A stretch of 64,000 bases of DNA from CAZKAP01 sp964552195 (GTDB lineage Bacteria > Bacteroidota > Bacteroidia > Flavobacteriales > Flavobacteriaceae). The translations under genes and the position numbers were made by a program. The number at the start of each line of letters is the position of its first letter. Position 1 is the stretch's first letter. Below the pieces are notes generated by a model, which was not told the DNA's origin, made no database searches, and worked only from the letters and a program-made list of their open reading frames with translations. Shown here one piece after another: positions 7,167-15,826 of the stretch. The stretch covers positions 1-64,000 of the forward strand of contig CAZKFM010000012.1 of assembly GCA_964552195.1 (NCBI GenBank), in the 5' to 3' direction.

Positions 7167-9098
7167 ATGAAAAACGTCCTAAGTCCTGATCATCCCCAAG
7201 ACATCGCATTCAAACCTGCGGGACAATTCGAGGAAACGCGGTTCGAACGTATCCACAATGTCATATTCAGGGATTCCAAACAGGCATCATTGCGAGTTGC
7301 TCAGGAAATCGCAGCCCTGATACGGCTCAGACAGTCCGAGGGTAAGCCCTGTGTACTCGGACTCGCTACAGGTTCCTCACCCATCGCCGTTTACGAGACT
7401 CTTGTTCGCATGCACAGGGAAGACGGACTTAGCTTTGATCACGTGATCAGCTTTAATCTGGATGAATACCTCCCCATGGAAAAAGGTAACCGGCAAAGCT
7501 ACCACTACTTCATGCACGAGCACCTTTTCGATCATGTAAACATACGGCCAGAGAACATTCATATTCCGAATGGAACTCTTTCGCCTGGAGAAATCAAGGA
7601 ATACTGCCTGGACTACGAAAGAAAAATACAGCAGGCCGGAGGAATCGATTTCCAGTTATTAGGGATCGGGCGTACCGGACATATCGGATTTAACGAACCC
7701 GGCTCTCATTACAATTCAGGAACCCGGGTCATTACCCTGGACCATATCACACGAGTGGATGCAGCACCTTCCTTTTTGGGTATTGGCAACGTCCCCCGCA
7801 AGGCCATAACCATGGGAATAGCCACAGTGCGCAGTGCCCGCAGAATCGTACTGCTGGCCTGGGGCCGGAACAAGGCCGATATCGTTAAGAATACTATTGA
7901 AGGGGAGATTACTTCCCACGTCCCCGCCACCTATTTACAGGAACACCCCAACTGCACATTCGTTCTGGACGAGAGTGCCGGCAGCGAACTCACACGAAAA
8001 AAGACACCCTGGCTGGTAGACGAATCGCTCGAGTGGATAGAAAATCTGACCGCCAAGGCCGTTGTCTGGCTCTGTGGCATTACGGGTAAATCCATACTCA
8101 AGCTTACTGACGAGGACTACAATAATAATGGCATGTCCGGGCTGCTGACCGAGGAGAATGCCTACGACTTAAACATCCGTATGTTTAATCGCCTGCAGCA
8201 CACCATCACCGGGTGGCCAGGGGGTAAGCCCGGGGCAGACGATACCAAGCGGCCCGAACGGGCAGAACCCGCTCAGAAAAGGGTATTAATCTTTAGTCCA
8301 CACCCCGATGACGATGTGATCTCCATGGGGGGAACCCTGGATCGACTCATCGAACAGGGACACGAGGTACACGTGGCCTACCAGACCTCCGGCAATATTT
8401 CGGTATCCGATCAGGACGCTCTCAGATACGCAGAAATTTCGAGGGACATCAACCCATCGGCTGAAGCCGAAAGGCTGATTCAGGAGATTCGGACTAAACG
8501 GGATAGCAGCCCGGATACGCCTGAAGTCCGAAAACTCAAAGGGTGTATTCGACGGGGCGAATCCTATGCAGCGATGCGTTATCTGGGCATGGACGATTCC
8601 AGGGTGTATTTTCTGGACCTTCCATTCTATGAAACGGGGACCATAAAAAAGCGCAAGTTGTCGGAGGAGGACATATCCATCATGAAGAAGATCATACGGG
8701 AGGTAAGACCCCATCAGATTTATGCCGCCGGTGATCTGGCCGACCCTCATGGAACTCACAAGGTATGCCTGGATGCACTCTTCGAGGCCCTGGAAGGCCT
8801 TAAGGAGGAAGAGTACATGAAAGATTGCTGGGTGTGGCTCTACCGAGGAGCCTGGCACGAATGGGACATCGACCAGATCGAAATGGCCGTACCCATGAGC
8901 CCCGATCAGGTCCTCAAGAAGCGAAACGCAATCTTTTGCCATCAGTCCCAGAAAGACGGTGTAATGTTCCAAGGCAACGATTCCAGGGAGTTCTGGGTGC
9001 GGGCGGAGGAGAGAAATAAGGAAACGGCCGAGCGATATCACAACCTGGGGCTGGCCGACTACGAAGCCATGGAGGCATTCGTGAGACATCACTTTTAA
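7167..9098 (+). CDS. nagB: Glucosamine-6-phosphate deaminase fused to a PIG-L/LmbE-type deacetylase domain
   Basis: The N-terminal half is NagB: GLATGSSP at residues 65-72, NLDEY at 97-101 and GIGRTGHIGFNEPGS at 166-180, the phosphate-binding and catalytic elements for turning glucosamine-6-P into fructose-6-P and ammonia. A linker of about 80 residues leads to a PIG-L domain with SPHPDDD at 377-383 and DPHGTH further on, the zinc and catalytic residues of GlcNAc-type de-N-acetylases. This fusion is a known Bacteroidota architecture of about 640 residues; the second domain may remove N-acetyl groups, but its substrate is unproven. The ATG at 7167 is chosen; an upstream TTG (7107) overlaps the likely -7 box. 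Confidence 0.92.
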   Translation: MKNVLSPDHPQDIAFKPAGQFEETRFERIHNVIFRDSKQASLRVAQEIAALIRLRQSEGKPCVLGLATGSSPIAVYETLVRMHREDGLSFDHVISFNLDEYLPMEKGNRQSYHYFMHEHLFDHVNIRPENIHIPNGTLSPGEIKEYCLDYERKIQQAGGIDFQLLGIGRTGHIGFNEPGSHYNSGTRVITLDHITRVDAAPSFLGIGNVPRKAITMGIATVRSARRIVLLAWGRNKADIVKNTIEGEITSHVPATYLQEHPNCTFVLDESAGSELTRKKTPWLVDESLEWIENLTAKAVVWLCGITGKSILKLTDEDYNNNGMSGLLTEENAYDLNIRMFNRLQHTITGWPGGKPGADDTKRPERAEPAQKRVLIFSPHPDDDVISMGGTLDRLIEQGHEVHVAYQTSGNISVSDQDALRYAEISRDINPSAEAERLIQEIRTKRDSSPDTPEVRKLKGCIRRGESYAAMRYLGMDDSRVYFLDLPFYETGTIKKRKLSEEDISIMKKIIREVRPHQIYAAGDLADPHGTHKVCLDALFEALEGLKEEEYMKDCWVWLYRGAWHEWDIDQIEMAVPMSPDQVLKKRNAIFCHQSQKDGVMFQGNDSREFWVRAEERNKETAERYHNLGLADYEAMEAFVRHHF

Positions 9099-9116
9099 CC
9101 ATCAACCTCATACCCA

Positions 9117-10904
9117 ATGAAGCCACTGATTTCCCTGATCCTGCTGGGCCTGATATGCACCGCATGCAACCCTGTTAAAGAGGAACCATCGTCCGTCTTG
9201 CTGCTCAACCATACCGGCTATGGCCAGCACAATCTGAAAAAGGTAATTCTACAGACGACATCCGACCAGATTCCAGCCCGGTTTACTGTCCTTGACGAAG
9301 TCGGAGAGGTGGTCTTCGAAGGCACCTTTGAGCCCGGCGGTACCATAGACAATTGGCATACCGGCAAGGCCTTCACCGGCGACTTCAGTGAATGGACCGA
9401 AGAAGGTACTTACCGGATTGCTGCTGCGGTGGGTCGAGAAAGGATACAAAGTCGCACATTTTCGATCGACACTCGCAATTACGCAGATAAAACTTTGGAA
9501 CTGTTGATAGAGGGATTCGAATCCCAGCATATCACAGGAGCATTCGATGCCAAAGACCGGCAAATGACCTTCTTTGGGGATCGCACGGATACCGTGGACG
9601 TGCATGGAGGTTGGTACGATGCTTCAGGGGACCGTGCCAAGTACCTGAGCCACCTGAGTTATGCCAACTACCTAAACCCTCAGCAGACCCCCCTCTGGGT
9701 ATGGACGCTGATGGAAAGTGAAAAGCAATACCGATCCAACGGAGGCGCTTCCGGGGGAACAGGTTTAGCAAGCCGTATGCTGAACGAAGCGGCCTACGGG
9801 GCCGACTTTCTGGTTCGCATGCAGGATCCGGAGGGCTACTTCTATATGACCGTTTTCGCCCAGTGGAGCGGCGAGGCCGATCGCAGGGTGATCTGTGCGT
9901 ATAAGGGACAGGATGGAGAACTGCTCGAAGAATATCAGGCTGCCTTTCGCGAGGGTGGAGGCATGGCCATAGCGGCACTGGCCCGGGCCTCCCAGGAACT
10001 GAATTCAGGCGAGTACAAACCAGGGGACTATCTGGAGGCCGCCCGGAAGGGATTCGCACACCTGAAAGAAAACAACCTGAGTTATGTGGATGACGGGAAA
10101 GAAAATATCATCGATGATTATTGTGCACTGCTGGCGGCCGGCGAACTCTATCTGGCAACCGAAGAAACCGAATATCTGGACTTCGCGCGGAGCCGGGCGG
10201 AATCCCTGATCGGCAGACTTAGGGATAACGAGGACTTCCGGGGTTGGTGGAGCGCCGACAAGGATGGGGTGCGACCCTTTTTCCATGCCTCGGATGCGGG
10301 TCTGCCCCTGCTGGCTCTAAATCGCTATCTGTCGTTTGAAACGGATGCTGAGAAAAGGGAACGCACCATAGCGGCGATTCGTCACTCCATCGATTTCGAA
10401 CTGGACATCACCCGGGAAGTATACAATCCGTTCGGATATCCGCGTCAATACGTAAAGGGTCTCGACGATCCAAGGCCTCGCTCAGCCTTCTTTATCCCGC
10501 ACCAGAACGAATCCGGCTACTGGTGGCAGGGCGAGAATTCGAGACTGGCCTCCCTGGCTACGGCTTTCTTTCTCAACTGGGCCTACATGACCAGTGAACA
10601 ACAAGCTGCAGCCATGGCCTATACCACCGATATCATGAACTGGATACTCGGTCTAAACCCGTATGACATCTGCATGCTCGATGGGTTGGGTTACAACAAT
10701 CCGGAGTACCTCGAACCTACCGACCTCAACTTCAGGGGCGGTGTCGCCAATGGGATTACGGCCGGGTTCACCGACGAAACCGATATCGCATACCTGCCGG
10801 CTCCCCACGATCAGGACCCCGCTCAGCGATGGCGATGGGGCGAGCAATGGATGCCTCATGCCGCCTGGCTGATGCTGGCCGTGACATCGGCCGGATCGAA
10901 TTAA
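9117..10904 (+). CDS. Glycoside hydrolase family 9 lipoprotein, probable exo-beta-glucosaminidase or cellodextrinase
   Basis: Lipoprotein signal with Cys near residue 17 (LICTACN). An N-terminal Ig-like CelD_N domain (about 25-120) precedes an (alpha/alpha)6 GH9 catalytic domain. The catalytic Asp motif reads VHGGWYDASGD (family norm GGWYDAGD), the C-terminal region has LGLNPYDICMLDG, and the proton-donor Glu is probably in RWGEQW. GH9 is mostly endoglucanase, but a subgroup next to nag genes cuts GlcN from chitosan oligosaccharides. The position between NagB and a sugar transporter favours that role, by inference. It starts 18 bp after NagB. Confidence 0.85.
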   Translation: MKPLISLILLGLICTACNPVKEEPSSVLLLNHTGYGQHNLKKVILQTTSDQIPARFTVLDEVGEVVFEGTFEPGGTIDNWHTGKAFTGDFSEWTEEGTYRIAAAVGRERIQSRTFSIDTRNYADKTLELLIEGFESQHITGAFDAKDRQMTFFGDRTDTVDVHGGWYDASGDRAKYLSHLSYANYLNPQQTPLWVWTLMESEKQYRSNGGASGGTGLASRMLNEAAYGADFLVRMQDPEGYFYMTVFAQWSGEADRRVICAYKGQDGELLEEYQAAFREGGGMAIAALARASQELNSGEYKPGDYLEAARKGFAHLKENNLSYVDDGKENIIDDYCALLAAGELYLATEETEYLDFARSRAESLIGRLRDNEDFRGWWSADKDGVRPFFHASDAGLPLLALNRYLSFETDAEKRERTIAAIRHSIDFELDITREVYNPFGYPRQYVKGLDDPRPRSAFFIPHQNESGYWWQGENSRLASLATAFFLNWAYMTSEQQAAAMAYTTDIMNWILGLNPYDICMLDGLGYNNPEYLEPTDLNFRGGVANGITAGFTDETDIAYLPAPHDQDPAQRWRWGEQWMPHAAWLMLAVTSAGSN

Positions 10905-10935
10905 ATGCGTATACTGACCTGCTAAAAACAAATTC

Positions 10936-12198
10936 GTGAAAACCAACTACCCTATCGTGGTCCTGATCCTGGTCACTTTCTTTGTGATCTCCTTCCTGAC
11001 CAACATACTGGGAGCCCTTAATCCGAGTGTCTCCACCAGCTTTTCCCTGAGTGAGACCATGGCCGGCTTCCTGCCTTTCTCTTTCTTTATCGCCTATGGA
11101 GTGATGTCCATTCCTTCGGGCTTCATGGTTGAGAAGTACGGCGAGAAGCGGCTGATGGTCCTGGCCTTCTCCCTGGCGCTATTCGGCTCCCTGCTATTCA
11201 CCAAATTCCCGAGCTTCGGTATGTTCCTGTTCAGTCTTTTTACCATAGGTACAGGCATGGCAGTCCTGCAGGTAGTCATCAACCCCTTGCTTCGTGTGGC
11301 CGGTGGCAAGGAACACTACGCCTTTACCTCGGTCATGGCTCAGCTGACCTTCGGGGCAGCTTCATTCGTGAGCCCTCAGGTCTATTCGGCCATGGTTACC
11401 TCACTGGATGGAGAAGGACCCCGCAATGCATTTATGGCCTTCATGGAAGGCCTGGTGCCGGCAGGAATGTCCTGGATTTCCATGTACTGGATATTCGCCC
11501 TGGCCAGCCTTATCATGATTTTCGTAGTAGTCTCCATGTCCTTTCCCAAAGTTGAACTTACAGAGGAGGAAAAAGTAGGTACGAAAGCCACCTACGCCCG
11601 GCTGTTTAAAAATCGGATGGTGATCGCCTTTTTCCTGGGAATCTTCTGCTATGTAGGGGCCGAGCAGGGCATCTCGTACTGGATGTCCAAATTTCTTCAG
11701 CTTTACCACGGATACGACTACGAGACGACGGGTGCCATGGCAGTAGGGAATTTCTGGGGCCTCATGACCGTGGGGGGCATAGTAGGACTTATACTCCTGA
11801 AATTCCTCGACAGTAAATGGGTACTGCGAATATTTACCTCACTGGCTATACTGTGTCTGGGCATCGCATTATTCTCGGGTCCGGAACTGTCACTCCTCGC
11901 GTTCCAGTCTAGTGGCTTCTTCCTGGCCGTCATGTATCCCATTATCCTATCCCTGGGGCTTAATTCCATGGAACACCACCATGGGGCATTCGCTGGTATA
12001 CTGATGACGGGAATCATGGGGGGTGCGGTGGTGCAGCTCCTCATAGGACTTCTCAGCGATCTAACGACCCTAAAGACTGGCATGCTGCTCAATTTTGTGG
12101 CCCTGGGCTATGTGTTAAGCATTAGTTTCTGGGCAAATCCCCTGATCCGTAATAAGACGATCCGACTCACCAAATCATCACCCGATGACGCTGCCTGA
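10936..12198 (+). CDS. MFS sugar transporter, FucP/NagP-like
   Basis: Twelve hydrophobic segments make this an inner-membrane major facilitator. The N-terminus (ISFLTNILGALNPSVSTSFSLS, in pieces) and the phrase FSFFIAYGVMSIPSGFMVEKYGEKR match the FucP/FGHS branch that imports fucose, glucose/galactose or GlcNAc with protons. Here glucosamine or GlcN oligosaccharide is the likely cargo because of its neighbours. The start is GTG at 10936. The end overlaps the ROK kinase by 14 bp, so they are translationally linked. Confidence 0.88.
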   Translation: MKTNYPIVVLILVTFFVISFLTNILGALNPSVSTSFSLSETMAGFLPFSFFIAYGVMSIPSGFMVEKYGEKRLMVLAFSLALFGSLLFTKFPSFGMFLFSLFTIGTGMAVLQVVINPLLRVAGGKEHYAFTSVMAQLTFGAASFVSPQVYSAMVTSLDGEGPRNAFMAFMEGLVPAGMSWISMYWIFALASLIMIFVVVSMSFPKVELTEEEKVGTKATYARLFKNRMVIAFFLGIFCYVGAEQGISYWMSKFLQLYHGYDYETTGAMAVGNFWGLMTVGGIVGLILLKFLDSKWVLRIFTSLAILCLGIALFSGPELSLLAFQSSGFFLAVMYPIILSLGLNSMEHHHGAFAGILMTGIMGGAVVQLLIGLLSDLTTLKTGMLLNFVALGYVLSISFWANPLIRNKTIRLTKSSPDDAA

Positions 12199-13048
12199 AA
12201 ACAGGAACTATATCGGTGTCGACCTGGGCGGGACCAAGGTGAATGCCGGTAGGGTAACCGGATGCTCTGTAATTGACCGCCACTACGAATTGCTACCCGA
12301 TAACCAGCACAATTCTTCTCAGGTGGTCGACCTGATTATTAAGGCCATACGAAAGGTCCACGGAGATCATGACATTCACGGCATAGGCGTAGGGGTGCCC
12401 AGTATACTGGACCGAGAGAACGGCGTCATCTACGAGGTTCAGAACATTCCCCTCTGGAAAGAAGTTCCCTTGGGCCCCATCCTCAGCGAAGAATTCGGCT
12501 GCACAGTAGCCATGCATAACGATGCCAGCTGTTTTGCCCTGGGGGAATACCATTTTGGACAAGGCAAGGGTTCTCCAAATATGGTCGGCATTACCCTGGG
12601 CACCGGAATGGGAGCGGGCATAGTGTCACGGGGTCAGCTGCTGGGCGATGCCCACTGCGGGGCCGGGGAATTCGGGATGATGCCTTACAAAGATGGAATA
12701 CTGGAAGATTATTGCGGTGGCAGGTTCTTCAGGCGCCACTGCGGCATAACCGGTCAGGAATGTGCCCGACTGGCCGGGGAAGGAGTTAGTGCCGCGATTA
12801 AGGCCTTCGAGGAATTCGGTACCCATCTGGGGTATGCGATTAAGGCTATCATGTACGCCGTGGACCCGCAGAAAATTGTCATAGGGGGCTCCATAGCCGG
12901 GTCCCATGTGTATTTCGATGACTCCATGAGACGGAGTCTTTCCGATTATGGCTATGCCCGGGTACGCGATCGCATTGAAATCGTCTATACTCAGACCCCC
13001 GATATGGCCATACTGGGATCCGCCGCCCTATGCCTGGGAGAAGTGTAA
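12185..13048 (+). CDS. ROK family sugar kinase, probable glucosamine or glucose kinase
   Basis: ATP-dependent hexokinase of the ROK type. The phosphate-binding motif DLGGTK is at residues 13-18, the catalytic Asp lies in NDASCFALGEYHFGQGKG (in pieces), and the second ATP site is GTGMGAGIV. The sugar-binding GAGEFGMM segment carries the Glu. The usual zinc motif CxCGxxGC is not clear; CGGRFFRRHCG stands in its place. It overlaps the MFS gene, and its product would feed NagB with glucosamine-6-P if the substrate is glucosamine. The specificity is inferred from context only. Confidence 0.85.
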   Translation: MTLPENRNYIGVDLGGTKVNAGRVTGCSVIDRHYELLPDNQHNSSQVVDLIIKAIRKVHGDHDIHGIGVGVPSILDRENGVIYEVQNIPLWKEVPLGPILSEEFGCTVAMHNDASCFALGEYHFGQGKGSPNMVGITLGTGMGAGIVSRGQLLGDAHCGAGEFGMMPYKDGILEDYCGGRFFRRHCGITGQECARLAGEGVSAAIKAFEEFGTHLGYAIKAIMYAVDPQKIVIGGSIAGSHVYFDDSMRRSLSDYGYARVRDRIEIVYTQTPDMAILGSAALCLGEV

Positions 13049-13104
13049 TCCGGTTTTTGCCAGACCCGGTTTACGAGTAATTATCCCTAACTTTAAAAGA
13101 AAAG

Positions 13105-13494
13105 ATGAAATTCATTTACCGCGCACTGATCCTGATCGTGAGCCTTACAGTCTTTAGCGTCTGGACGTTTCGGATGAACGAGAGCTCCCCGTTCCGGGGA
13201 GGTGAGTCCAAGACCATGCTGGAAGAATTTCAGGCATACGGCTTAACGGAAACGCAGATGTATGTGGTGGGAGCCTTTAAGGTCTTTGCCGCACTTCTCC
13301 TTCTGCTTGGACTGAGATTCCCAAAGCTGGTCATGCCCGGAGCGGGTATCATGGCGGTCTTTATGATCGGGGCCGTTTACATGCACGGTAGTATAGGCGA
13401 TGGTATCGTACCCACCCTTCCATCCGTATGGATGCTGGTTTGCTGCGTCTTAATTTTTGTATTCCACCGAAAAATATATCCGAAACAGGGTTGA
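13105..13494 (+). CDS. DoxX-like integral membrane protein
   Basis: A 129-residue protein with four hydrophobic helices (about 5-22, 50-72, 74-94, 102-122), in line with the DoxX/DUF4345-like family. Members are associated with electron transport or quinone-linked redox, but no activity is assured. It starts 57 bp after the kinase on the same strand and may be the last gene of the amino-sugar run. It converges on hutG, with stops 3 bp apart. Confidence 0.65.
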   Translation: MKFIYRALILIVSLTVFSVWTFRMNESSPFRGGESKTMLEEFQAYGLTETQMYVVGAFKVFAALLLLLGLRFPKLVMPGAGIMAVFMIGAVYMHGSIGDGIVPTLPSVWMLVCCVLIFVFHRKIYPKQG

Positions 13495-13497
13495 ATT

Positions 13498-14556
13498 TCA
13501 ACCTCCAGCCTGTTTCCTAAGGGCATATTCGACGAGCCGAGCGCCCAGCCGGGCCGTACACCCATCCCGATCGTAACGGGGATTGAGTTCGGCTATATCG
13601 AGAGCTATAGGCAAGCATGAGTCATAAGCCCAATCCAGTACACTAAGGGCAAAATCGGGGGCAAGGCCCATGGGAGCAGGGGCACTGACTCCGGGCGCAT
13701 AGGCCGAGGAGAAACCATCGAGGTCGATGGTCAGGTAGATGCCATCGAGGCCCTTGAGCCATGCATCCAGTTTTCTGGCAATACCATCCCAGTTCGCCGT
13801 ATCGCAATCGCCGAATTCGTAAAATAGCACTTCGTGCCTATTAGCATATTCATATAGTTCCTGGGTATTCGAGGGCCTTTGAATTCCCAGGACGGCGTAA
13901 TCCACATGGCCTTCGAATTCGGTTAGTATCTGATGGAAAGGGGATCCACTATGCGCCTGAGGCTCCGGAGTTCTCAGATCGAAATGAGCGTCCAGATTTA
14001 GAATACCAAGCCTTGGGTCAGATTTGTCGAGGGCAACTGAAAGTCCCCGTTGAAAACCTTTAAAATGGCCGTAGGAGACATCGTGTCCGCCACCCAAAAC
14101 CACCGGCTGGCATCCCGCCTCCCAAAAATTGTTCACCAGACAGGCCAGCGCATCCTGACAGTCCTCCATACGACCCTGCATGCAATGAAAATCGCCCAAA
14201 TCCCAAATCTCGCGTTTACCGATATGAGAAGCAAGACGGGCGAGAGCGGCCCTTAGATGGGATGGACCAGCCAAGGCTCCAGGCCTACCCTGGTTGCGGA
14301 TGACACCCTCATCACAGGCATAGCCTATGAGAGTGAGAGGTGGCTCCGCCTTGATGACCTGTTTCCAGGGCTCAATATCTTCACGCAGATCGATACGGCG
14401 TACTTTCTGATAGATGTATTGGGGAGGGAGTCCGGATTCGACTTCCCTTCCGGTCCAGACACCGGGATCAGATGCTTCGTAAGACTTCCAGAATTCCGGA
14501 CTAAAGTGACTGTTATTGACCGTTTGCTCCATAATACTCATTCGTATCTGATTCAT
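13498..14556 (-). CDS. hutG: Formimidoylglutamase
   Basis: Arginase-fold manganese enzyme that hydrolyses N-formimino-glutamate to glutamate and formamide, the last step of this histidine pathway. Mn ligands are visible in GGGHD, NLDAHFDLR and TIDLDGF. The 352-residue length is typical of the Bacteroidota form with an N-terminal extension. The first ATG (14556) is used; ATGs at residues 6 and 9 are alternatives. It is the last gene of the hut operon, 16 bp after hutI. Confidence 0.9.
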   Translation of the reverse strand: MNQIRMSIMEQTVNNSHFSPEFWKSYEASDPGVWTGREVESGLPPQYIYQKVRRIDLREDIEPWKQVIKAEPPLTLIGYACDEGVIRNQGRPGALAGPSHLRAALARLASHIGKREIWDLGDFHCMQGRMEDCQDALACLVNNFWEAGCQPVVLGGGHDVSYGHFKGFQRGLSVALDKSDPRLGILNLDAHFDLRTPEPQAHSGSPFHQILTEFEGHVDYAVLGIQRPSNTQELYEYANRHEVLFYEFGDCDTANWDGIARKLDAWLKGLDGIYLTIDLDGFSSAYAPGVSAPAPMGLAPDFALSVLDWAYDSCLPIALDIAELNPRYDRDGCTARLGARLVEYALRKQAGG

Positions 14557-14572
14557 ACATCATCCTGCCCCA

Positions 14573-15817
14573 CTATCCGCTTTTCCAGGCCACACCATCC
14601 AGATACACCCTCTCAATCAGGGGCTGACCGAAACTATAAGGCAACTGTGCGTAGGAATTCAGGGGACGGGTGACGATTAGGTGAGCGCGCTTTCCTACAG
14701 TGATCGATCCGAGCTCGTGACCGAGACCTATGGCCCAGGCACCGTTTATGGTCGCAGCATTGATGGCCTCCTCTGGTGTCATCCCCATTTTAATGCACGC
14801 CAGGCTAATTACCAGATTCATATTGCCCGAGGGGGCCGAACCCGGATTGTAGTCCGTAGCCAAGACCAGTGGAAGTCCGGCATCGATAATCCCTCGTGCT
14901 GGAGTATAGGGAATGCCCAGGAATAAGGAGCAACCAGGCAGTGCGACCGGTAGGGTAGATTTCCCCTGAAGTGCAACCATATCATCTTCCTCCAGCACCT
15001 CCAGATGGTCTACGGTCAGGGCTTCGAATTCGGCTGCTACTGCCACACCGCCCATTGAGCTGAACTGGTTAACATGGATTTTCCCAGGGAGCCCGTGACG
15101 GGCCCCGGCCTCCAAAACCCTTCGGGTATCCGAAAGGTCAAAAAACCCCCTCTCGCAGAACACATCGATATAATCAGCTAGCCCCTCGCTGACAATTTCC
15201 GGAAGGGCACCCGAAAGCATCCGGTCCAGGTAGTCGGCTTTTCGTCCCGTATATTCCGGCGGAAGAGCATGGGCCGGCAGATATGTCGTTCTCACCGCTA
15301 TGGAAAAATCGGCAGCAAGCCTTCGCGCTACACGTAGCATCTTCTTTTCTGCTTCGCGCTCCAGGCCATAGCCGGACTTGATCTCTATGGCCACCGTGCC
15401 TCCGGCAATCACATCCCAGATTCGGGCCTTGCTCTGCTCGTAGAGTTCGTCTTCCGAAACCTTCTGGAGCTGGCGGGCTGAGTTAAGTATGCCCCCTCCC
15501 CTTTTGGCGATTTCCTCATAGCTCAGACCGCGAATCCGATCCACGAATTCCTGCTCCCGACTTCCGGCATAAACCAGATGGGTATGGGAATCGCACCAGC
15601 CGGGCAATACGGTGCGACCATCCAGGTCCTCTACCTTGGCCGATCCGGGGTCAGGGCAATCCTTCATCTCACCAAACTGAGCAATACGCCCATCCTCGAC
15701 CCTTAGGAAGGCGTTGTTAACAAGCGGAAGTTTATCCATTTCCCGACCTGCCACTACACCTTGTCCGGGTTCCCGAATCTGGAGTAGTTGTCCTATGTTG
15801 GTGAAGAGTACCTCCAT
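14573..15817 (-). CDS. hutI: Imidazolonepropionase
   Basis: Amidohydrolase that opens the imidazolone ring to give N-formimino-glutamate. The metal-binding DSHTHLVYAGSRE is near residues 74-86, with the further family signatures KSGYGL, HVNQF and LATDYNPG holding the metal and substrate residues. Length 414 is normal. It lies 9 bp downstream of hutU and 16 bp upstream of hutG, all on the minus strand. Confidence 0.95.
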   Translation of the reverse strand: MEVLFTNIGQLLQIREPGQGVVAGREMDKLPLVNNAFLRVEDGRIAQFGEMKDCPDPGSAKVEDLDGRTVLPGWCDSHTHLVYAGSREQEFVDRIRGLSYEEIAKRGGGILNSARQLQKVSEDELYEQSKARIWDVIAGGTVAIEIKSGYGLEREAEKKMLRVARRLAADFSIAVRTTYLPAHALPPEYTGRKADYLDRMLSGALPEIVSEGLADYIDVFCERGFFDLSDTRRVLEAGARHGLPGKIHVNQFSSMGGVAVAAEFEALTVDHLEVLEEDDMVALQGKSTLPVALPGCSLFLGIPYTPARGIIDAGLPLVLATDYNPGSAPSGNMNLVISLACIKMGMTPEEAINAATINGAWAIGLGHELGSITVGKRAHLIVTRPLNSYAQLPYSFGQPLIERVYLDGVAWKSG

Positions 15818-15826
15818 GAGTGCAGG

